Origin: Euglena gracilis
Lineage: Eukaryota; Euglenida; Euglenophyceae; Euglenales
Length of the DNA stretch: 64,000 nt
Reading direction: 5' to 3'
Assembly (NCBI GenBank): GCA_039621445.1
Contig: CP154955.1
Coordinates: 20,883,823 to 20,947,822, forward strand
This document shows, piece by piece, positions 57,843-64,000 of this stretch. A program made the position numbers and the translations under genes. Numbering within the stretch: position 1 is the stretch's first letter; each line of letters starts with the position of its first letter. The notes beneath the pieces are model-generated. The model did not search any database, was not told where the DNA came from, and saw only the letters and a program-made list of their open reading frames with translations.

Positions 57843-60800
57843 GCCATCCGGCAAGCAGTTGTTCTCACTCTCCAGCAGAAGAGTGCAATGGGCTGCAACT
57901 CCCGATTCCCACCCAGTCCACAGCAAGACATTTGCGATCCGCACTGTTCCTGGCAATCTGGGCGCTGCTGAAACCCCCACAGCGCGGACCCAGCGGAGCC
58001 AGTATGTGCTGACCTGCATCACCTGTTCAAGTGTTCTGTGGAGTGCAGCGTTGTGCATTCCACGCCCTTGGCGTCGATGCACTGATTTTTTTTTCTCCAT
58101 TCTCAGCAGCTTTCCTGGATTGGGAGTGATGGAGTGGAGCGCGAGGACATTTTCCATTTGGCTTGCTGGTGTCCCTTTCTCTGCTCGGTGGCAACATTTT
58201 GAATGCATTGGATCCGAATGTGAATAAAGGATCGAAATATGTTTTCCCTCTGTCTTTTATGTCACCCTCTGCTCTGCTTGCTAGGGCTGGGGGCTGCATT
58301 GATGGCTATATACACTAGATCACGGTCTCTGCTGCGATCAACTCTCACTGCCATTGTGCTTGAGGAAACACCCACAGGTTGGTTTGTGTTTGTTTCATGC
58401 TATGTTGCAAAAAAAACCTAATGTGGTGACAAACGTAATTGCATGGGGTGGATGCCATCTATGTGGTTTGGCAATATGGGTCCATGCTATTGCTCACCGA
58501 CCCGACCCCTTGGGAAGGGTCACTTTCCATTTTCAAAAAACTAGTCAGGCAAAGTTGGCAAAAGTGGCCAAAAGCCGTCAAAAAAAAAAAGAAGCAAACA
58601 CTTCCCACAGGTTGGCAAACTGTCCAAAAGCAGCCAGAAAGCAGCAAACAGTAGCAACGAAAAGTCCAAAAGTGGTCAAAAGCAGCAGAAGCAGCTTAAA
58701 AGTGGCCGAAGATGGTCAAAATGGCCAAAAGTTGTCTCAAAGTGGCCAAAGGTGGGCAAAAGTGGTCAAAAAGCACCTGGAAGCCAGCAAAAAATGACCA
58801 AATTAACCAAAATCGGCCAAAATATGACTAAAAGTGGCCAAAAGTGTGCAAAAGTCGCAAAGAAAAAAACACATAGAGCACCAAAAATTGGCCAAAGGTG
58901 GCCCAAAAAGTGGCTAAAAGTGTCCCAAAAAGTGGCTAAAAGTGTCCAAATCTTGCCCGAAAGTGGCCAAACCCTGCCCAAAGTGGACAAAATTGGGCAA
59001 AAGTGGGAAACAAAAGTGCTTGGATGAACAGCGAGCTCCATTGAAAACGATGTTTTTAATTTGGCCGCTCCAATGATGGGTCAACCACCCATGCCCCCTC
59101 CCCAAGGGGGTGTCACTACAGCTGACACCCCTGTTGTTGGAACGGATCGACATCTTAAATGGAACTCCGAGAACAAGTTTTTGGAACTCTTTGACAGAGT
59201 AAATGTTTTGAAGAATTATTTGAAAATATTGACAGCGTTTGCGAAATACTTTTATGACAAATGTGAGGAGGCTCGGCAAGGGGTTGGCAAGGGGGGAGGG
59301 GTGTAGCCGCCTCCACTGCTCTTAGCAGGAACGAAGCCAGCACACTCATTATGTCCCCTGCCCAGGGTGCTGGGTTTGGAACCCACCCACCCACCCCCAT
59401 GGGGGCCCCAAGGGGGGCAAAGGGACACAGTTTTGAGGTCAATTTTGTGGTCAAAGAGTTATTTCCGCAGGAACAACACAGGAAATCCCCCATCCCGGCC
59501 CTCTGAATTTCCTGAATGTCTTTTTTTTAAACAGCTTGTTGGGAAATTGTGTGCCTTGCAGGTAAGGGATTCGGGTAAGGGTTCGGAGTGGGATTAGGGT
59601 TAGAAATTTATGCCAAAGGTCTAAAATACACACCCGGGCCCTGAGATATCTTGAGAAGAATTTGAAAAAAGAAAATAACCGAAATTATGGAAAAATTGAA
59701 AGAAAAAACAAGGAAAAAAATTTACTGCACTTTGTATCAATCTGGCAACATTTTTTCAAACTCACTAGAATTCCCTTGACGTTTTGACAGGGGTTTTTTT
59801 TGAACCCCTTTACAGGGTTTTGGAACAAAATGACATTTTTCAAAAAATATTTTCTAAATATTTTTGGCATTTACAAAACAACCCTATTGCACGAAACACC
59901 ACATCAATGTCCCAAATTCTGGGTCATTTTTTTTTAACAAGAGGGGGGGTCGTGGGTGGGTGGGTTTTCGGACAGATTGGGCCCAGGGGAAAAGTCCCCC
60001 CCCCCCGTAAGGGCAATGGACCAGACCTTCTGTCATAATAGTGGCAGGGATGGATAAACCCTCCTCCCAACCCCCCCAATCAATTGGAAGGCAGACAAGC
60101 AGAGGTATGCCCATGGGGGGGGTCAGGTAACCATACATCTCTCTAAGGTTTTGCGAACCCCCCCCCCGGGGGGGCGGCTGCAGCCAGCCCCGATTTGGGC
60201 CCAGCCCAGCCGCAGCAGCACCCCCCCGGGCCGGGGGGGGGGGGTGCTGCTAGCCCAGCTAGCCAGCCCCTTTTTTGGGGGTCCAGCCCAAAATTTTTCG
60301 GCGCAAAGCGCCGAAATTTTTTGAAAAATTGTGTTCAAAGGTGGCCAAAAATGGGGTTTGGGGGGCGTTTGGGGCATTTTTGGGGGGTTTCAGATGCATC
60401 ATTTTTTCAAAACTGTGTTTTGCAGGTCATTTTGGGGCATTTTTCCGATTTCAGTCCAGCTCGCCCCGGTTCGGGTCCAGCCGGGGTCCAGCCCCCCCCC
60501 CGGGGGGGGCGGGCTAGCCAGCCCAAATTTCTAGCCAGCCCAAATTTCTAGCCCTAGCCCAGCACCCCCCCCCCGGGGTCCTTAAAGAGATGTGTGCAGG
60601 TAACCCCCCTGGAGGTCCTGGAGGGGGGATTTTTCTCATTTTCATTTTCAGCAATTTTTTGGATTATCAGATTGACCCCCCAACGTGGGTGCCAGGGGAT
60701 TTTTTTTTTCGTCTTGGACCTTAGTCTTGGACTTGGGGGTAGGGTGGGTGGGTCCGGCCACCCCCCCCCGGGGGATATACTTTTTGGCACCGAAAATTTT

Positions 60801-63800
60801 TGAAAAGATGCTATTTTTAGCATTTTTTGCGATTTTTGGCCATTTTCGGGGGAAAGTGAGTGGGTCCCCCCGGGGGGGCCAGGGGGTGGGTGGGTGGGGG
60901 GACCCCCGGTTTAAAAAGAACCCCAGGTGGGTGCTGCAAGCCCCCTGCCCTGGGAGCCTGGGCTTGGGGCGGTAAGATATTTTGTGTTCACAGACATAGT
61001 GGACAAATTAGGGGAGATACAAAAAATGGTTCCAGTGCACTGGCAGTTGAGCAATACTCAACTCAAATTGCTTGTCCCAACAGAAATCCTTGAGTGGAGG
61101 AAGGTGGACAATCATTTTTAGAAAGGTATTCAATTCCACAACAAAATTTTATTTTATGACCATGCAGGGACATGGCCGCAAACGAATTGGCAGGGGGGAT
61201 GTCAAAAGTTTCTTTATTTTGCTTTAGATTGCTACTCAGCTACACCTCACCCTGAATGGAATGTGTGGCCTCTGTGGTGCAAGCAAACGGCTGGTTAGAT
61301 TTTTTTTGTTCCCATGAGCGTGACAGCAACCTCAAGATATCCGCCACTCTGCACCCCCCCCCCCAGAGAACGAGGTGCTGGTGCCCCTCCAACCCCTGGC
61401 AACCCAACCCAAGCCCCCGCCTGTGGAGACAGCGGTGGTGAAGCTGGATGGTGTCGGCGTCGAGGAGAGTGGCAATGACCTCGGGCGTCAGATGCAGCGC
61501 CGAGCGCTGGATGCTTGGCAGTCCATTCACCTTGCAGGCCATGGCTGTGTGCGCAGGTCAACCTCAGAAATTCGGCATTCATGTTAGATTTATTAGTATT
61601 AAAAGTATTGTTTATGTATATGTTTCTGCATATATGGATACACTCAGTTCCGGAAGTCTTCATACCCCCCACCCTCTACAAAGTTCCGCGGACAAAGTTG
61701 AGATCTCTTTTCACCGTGGTATTTCCTCATGCAGAGCCATATACATACAGCAGCTCACATACCAGCACGAAGGCAGGATTTGAGTTGCTGGGTGCTGTGG
61801 TATGCTCTCTCTGAGAAGCAGAACAGCGGCCAGAAGGGAGGCATTTTCCAGTGGTTTGTCATTGCAAAGCCAGCAGCAGAGTAGCGGATGCTGCTGATCA
61901 CAGCCCAGCAACAGAATTTATTCTCTCAAGAATCTAATTTCATTCTAATTTAATAATTTAATCCAGAATAGGCGATTCTTGATAATCCTTTAAGGAATAG
62001 AATTTATGAGAGGGTGGAATGCAAAATATAATGGCAACACACTTGCATTTCCGCGTTGGGAATGAGGGGAGGGGAGGGGGGGGGGGGGGGGGGGGGGAGG
62101 GGAACGAACAGGCGTTTTCTTAAGGCCCCTGGGGCGGATCCGCAGGCGGGCTGGAAAAAGGTGCTGGCTTGACCCCCCCCCCTGGGGGTGACGGTCCGGC
62201 TGGCTGGCAGCTGGACCCGGCGGGTACCTCGAAAACAGGAAAAAAGCAAAATCCAGCTGGGTTGGAATTTTTCAGCCAAGATTTGGAGGTGAAAAAGCCA
62301 CTCAAAAGCCACCCAAAAGTTCAATTGTTGGCCCTTTTTTGACCTCCTTGTTGGAGGATTTTCGGCGCTCTGTGCCGAAAATTTTCAGGCACAGGCTGGC
62401 TTCACTGGGCTGGCCTGATCCTGATCTTATTTTAGCAAACCCCCGGGGGAGGTCCACAACCTCGCTGGGAGGTGCTGACTGGCCGGACCCCCTCCCCCCC
62501 CGGGTCTGACCTGCACTTTTTTTTTTTTGAAACTGCCCCCCTTTCTTCTGAAGTCGGCAGGGGGGGCTTGTTTGCGGCTGTGTTCAACCTGTGTGAACGT
62601 TGCAAATTAGCCCCACGTGTCCAGCAAACATCGCTTTTTCCCTCGGCCAGGTTCTCAAGTGGAACCCTTGAAAAAAAAAAAAAAAGGAAGGCCAGCTGCA
62701 GGTTTGTTGGGGTGGGTCCGAAAGCAGTCTTGGAATCACATTTTCCGCAAAATTGGGCGTTCAACGTTAAATATTGTGATTTACATTTTTCTTTTGGATT
62801 CACATAACATTAATGTCTGGTGAGAATCTGATCACAGTTCAAGAGCCTCCATCTGTATTGGTTGGTGTCATTGGGGGCGTTTATTTGGAGTGCAATCCAA
62901 AGTTCAGACCAATGCCTGCCACTGAGTTGTGCAGGAGCTGCTCTCCAAGCCAGTGCGCCAGAATGAGGAAAAGGTTTTGGCTCATTTGGATTCTATTGCG
63001 TTGGAGCAGCAGCAAAACGCCAAGGAGCCTGACGTCGTTGTGTTGGAAGACGTGTGTGTCTTGCGATGTTGGCGTCTTCTTTTGCATTACCAATTTTTTG
63101 TTCATTTTTACAGCTTGGTGTGGTTTTGTCCTCTTTTGTTTTGTGTGTGTGTTTTCTGTGTTTTTGTTTGATTTGTAGAATTTGCAAACAGGTTCAAGTC
63201 GTGATTCCAAAAGCTTTGGCTACAATACATGCATTTTGACCGCAATATGCACAATGGGGGCAACCCAGGACAAGGGAGCTTCGTAATCGCAGCAAGTGAA
63301 CCGTTATTTTGCTGCATCAAAGCCTTTTCTTCAACGGTTTTGCCACCTTATCACAGGGAATCGATGAAGGTGATTATGCACAGCTTCGTGGCCCATTTGA
63401 TGCTGAGAGGCTGGAGGCCATGCTTGCATATTTGGTTGGGTGACGCTGGTGGTATGTGGTGGCTGCTTATCCACCATAAATTCCATGTGCAGCAGTATTT
63501 GGAGTTAATGATGGATTGAGCCTGTAAATTTTCAACATGGAATTTTTTATGAGTTTCATTTTCTCAGCAGTTGGCTACAAAGGAGTCTTCGACACACAGT
63601 TCTCCCATTTTTTTTGGCTCATTTGCATGGTCACACCCTTGCTCCAGTGCGGATATGCTGGTATTTCTAAATCACTTTGCCACTGGCCGACCCCCCCCCC
63701 GGGGGGGATGGGTAACTGATATTTGGCCCAGACTCCCCGGGAGGGGAGGGGATGGGGGGATCGGGAAATACCAACCACTGAAAACCACTAAATTGAGCCA

Positions 63801-64000
63801 AATGTGGGGAGAGTAGTGACTGACTTCTTTTCCAAAAAATAAGTGGCGGACTGGTTTTGGGAAGACCGGAAGTGACCCCGGGGGGGTCGGTAAGATATTG
63901 TATGTTCTCAGCCCAGTATCAAGCGTGCCGCTGGCTTTTTTTGCCACCCGGAAGCTGGAAGTCGCCGTCCGGGTCTCCGAGATCGTGCTGGCCGGGTTGC
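57843..64000 (+). CDS. Unrecognised multi-exon gene, 3' partial
   Basis: Plus-strand exons supported by splice borders and coding character: 57843-58005 (SGKQLFSLSSRRVQWAATPD...), joining in phase to 58107-58168 (QLSWIGSDGVEREDIFHLA); 59032-59282 (MGQPPMPPPQGGVTTADTP then a Lys/Glu-rich helical stretch NKFLELFDRVNVLKNYLKIL); 60994-61103 (DIVDKLGEIQKMVPVHWQLS); 61367-61556 (ENEVLVPLQPLATQPKPPPV); 62934-63051 (ELLSKPVRQNEEKVLAHLDS); 63357-63439 (GIDEGDYAQLRGPFDAERLE), which joins in phase to 63912-64000 (SSVPLAFFATRKLEVAVRVS), cut by the window edge. Other joins have phase mismatches, so exons are missing or borders off, and more than one gene is possible. No domain was recognised. Confidence 0.55.
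58545..59015 (+). repeat. GGCCAAAAG minisatellite
   Basis: Irregular tandem array of a 9-15 bp word (GTGGCCAAAAG, GTCAAAAG, GCAAAAAG). Same word family as the centre of the repeat at 2661-3512, where both strands are represented. Lies between exons of the unrecognised gene. Confidence 0.85.
59283..60993. other. Intron-like interval of the unrecognised gene
   Basis: Non-coding. 60150-60560 holds repeats of an AGCCCAGC(T/C)AGCC word around C/G runs and the palindrome TTTCGGCGCAAAGCGCCGAAA. The MITE at 60693-60926 is at the end. Confidence 0.5.
60693..60926. mobile_element. MITE (CAGGGG family), perfect 8-bp duplication GTGGGTGC
   Basis: 234 bp, inverted relative to 42766-43000 and 44537-44777. 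CAGGGGATTTTTTTTTTCG at the left, TTTAAAAAGAACCCCAG at the right; GTGGGTGC at 60685-60692 and 60927-60934. Here the target copy begins GT and the element ends CAG, so removing the first target copy plus the element on GT...AG would restore the original sequence exactly. Confidence 0.88.
61557..62933. other. Intron-like interval of the unrecognised gene
   Basis: Non-coding with a G run of about 25 at 62074-62098, C runs at 62172 and 62490, and TTTTCGGCGCTCTGTGCCGA at 62359-62378. No exon or delimitable element seen. Confidence 0.45.

Overview
The window looks like nuclear DNA of an intron-rich single-celled eukaryote with a large, repeat-laden genome, such as an alga or related protist. The sequence does not settle the lineage. 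Evidence for this: genes split into many short exons with GT/AG borders, SR splicing factor and filamin families, TTAGGG-type repeats, a DIRS retrotransposon, and introns of 0.1-4 kb full of small transposons and unusually long G/C homopolymers. There is no sign of prokaryotic gene layout, rRNA, tRNA or CRISPR. All exon borders below were read by eye from frame, phase and splice dinucleotides; none is backed by transcripts. Layout: (1) 1-10.5 kb, plus strand: a class 3 lipase gene in about 13 exons, open at the left edge. (2) 11.3-13.1 kb, plus strand: a three-exon gene for a near-ubiquitin domain whose RLRGG end runs straight into a C-terminal membrane helix. (3) 14.5-19.3 kb, minus strand: a DIRS-type tyrosine-recombinase retrotransposon (Gag-like, RT/RNase H/methyltransferase, YR) with inverted terminal repeats and an internal complementary region, flanked by relics of relatives. 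(4) 20.0-29.6 kb, minus strand: an SR splicing factor with two RRMs and an Arg-Asp-rich tail. (5) 31.2-45.4 kb, minus strand: a filamin-type Ig repeat protein that ends in an Arg/Ser-rich tail. (6) 37.9-39.2, 49.4-51.1 and 51.2-52.4 kb: three copies of one element with a hairpin, inverted terminal repeats, about 32-bp subterminal repeats and a PHD-finger coding region. (7) 46.6-47.3 kb: a LINE relic. (8) 57.8-64.0 kb, plus strand: exons of an unrecognised gene that runs off the right edge. The strongest common thread is small transposons with 8-bp target duplications. At least ten can be delimited. Most lie in introns. One (31685-32288) splits filamin-tail coding sequence, and excision on the visible splice signals restores the frame, so it behaves as an introner (a transposon that makes an intron). 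A second forms nearly all of a 352-bp intron that would otherwise be 39 bp. The PHD-finger element is the best candidate for an undescribed mobile system, and the ubiquitin-membrane-helix protein is the most unusual single gene.
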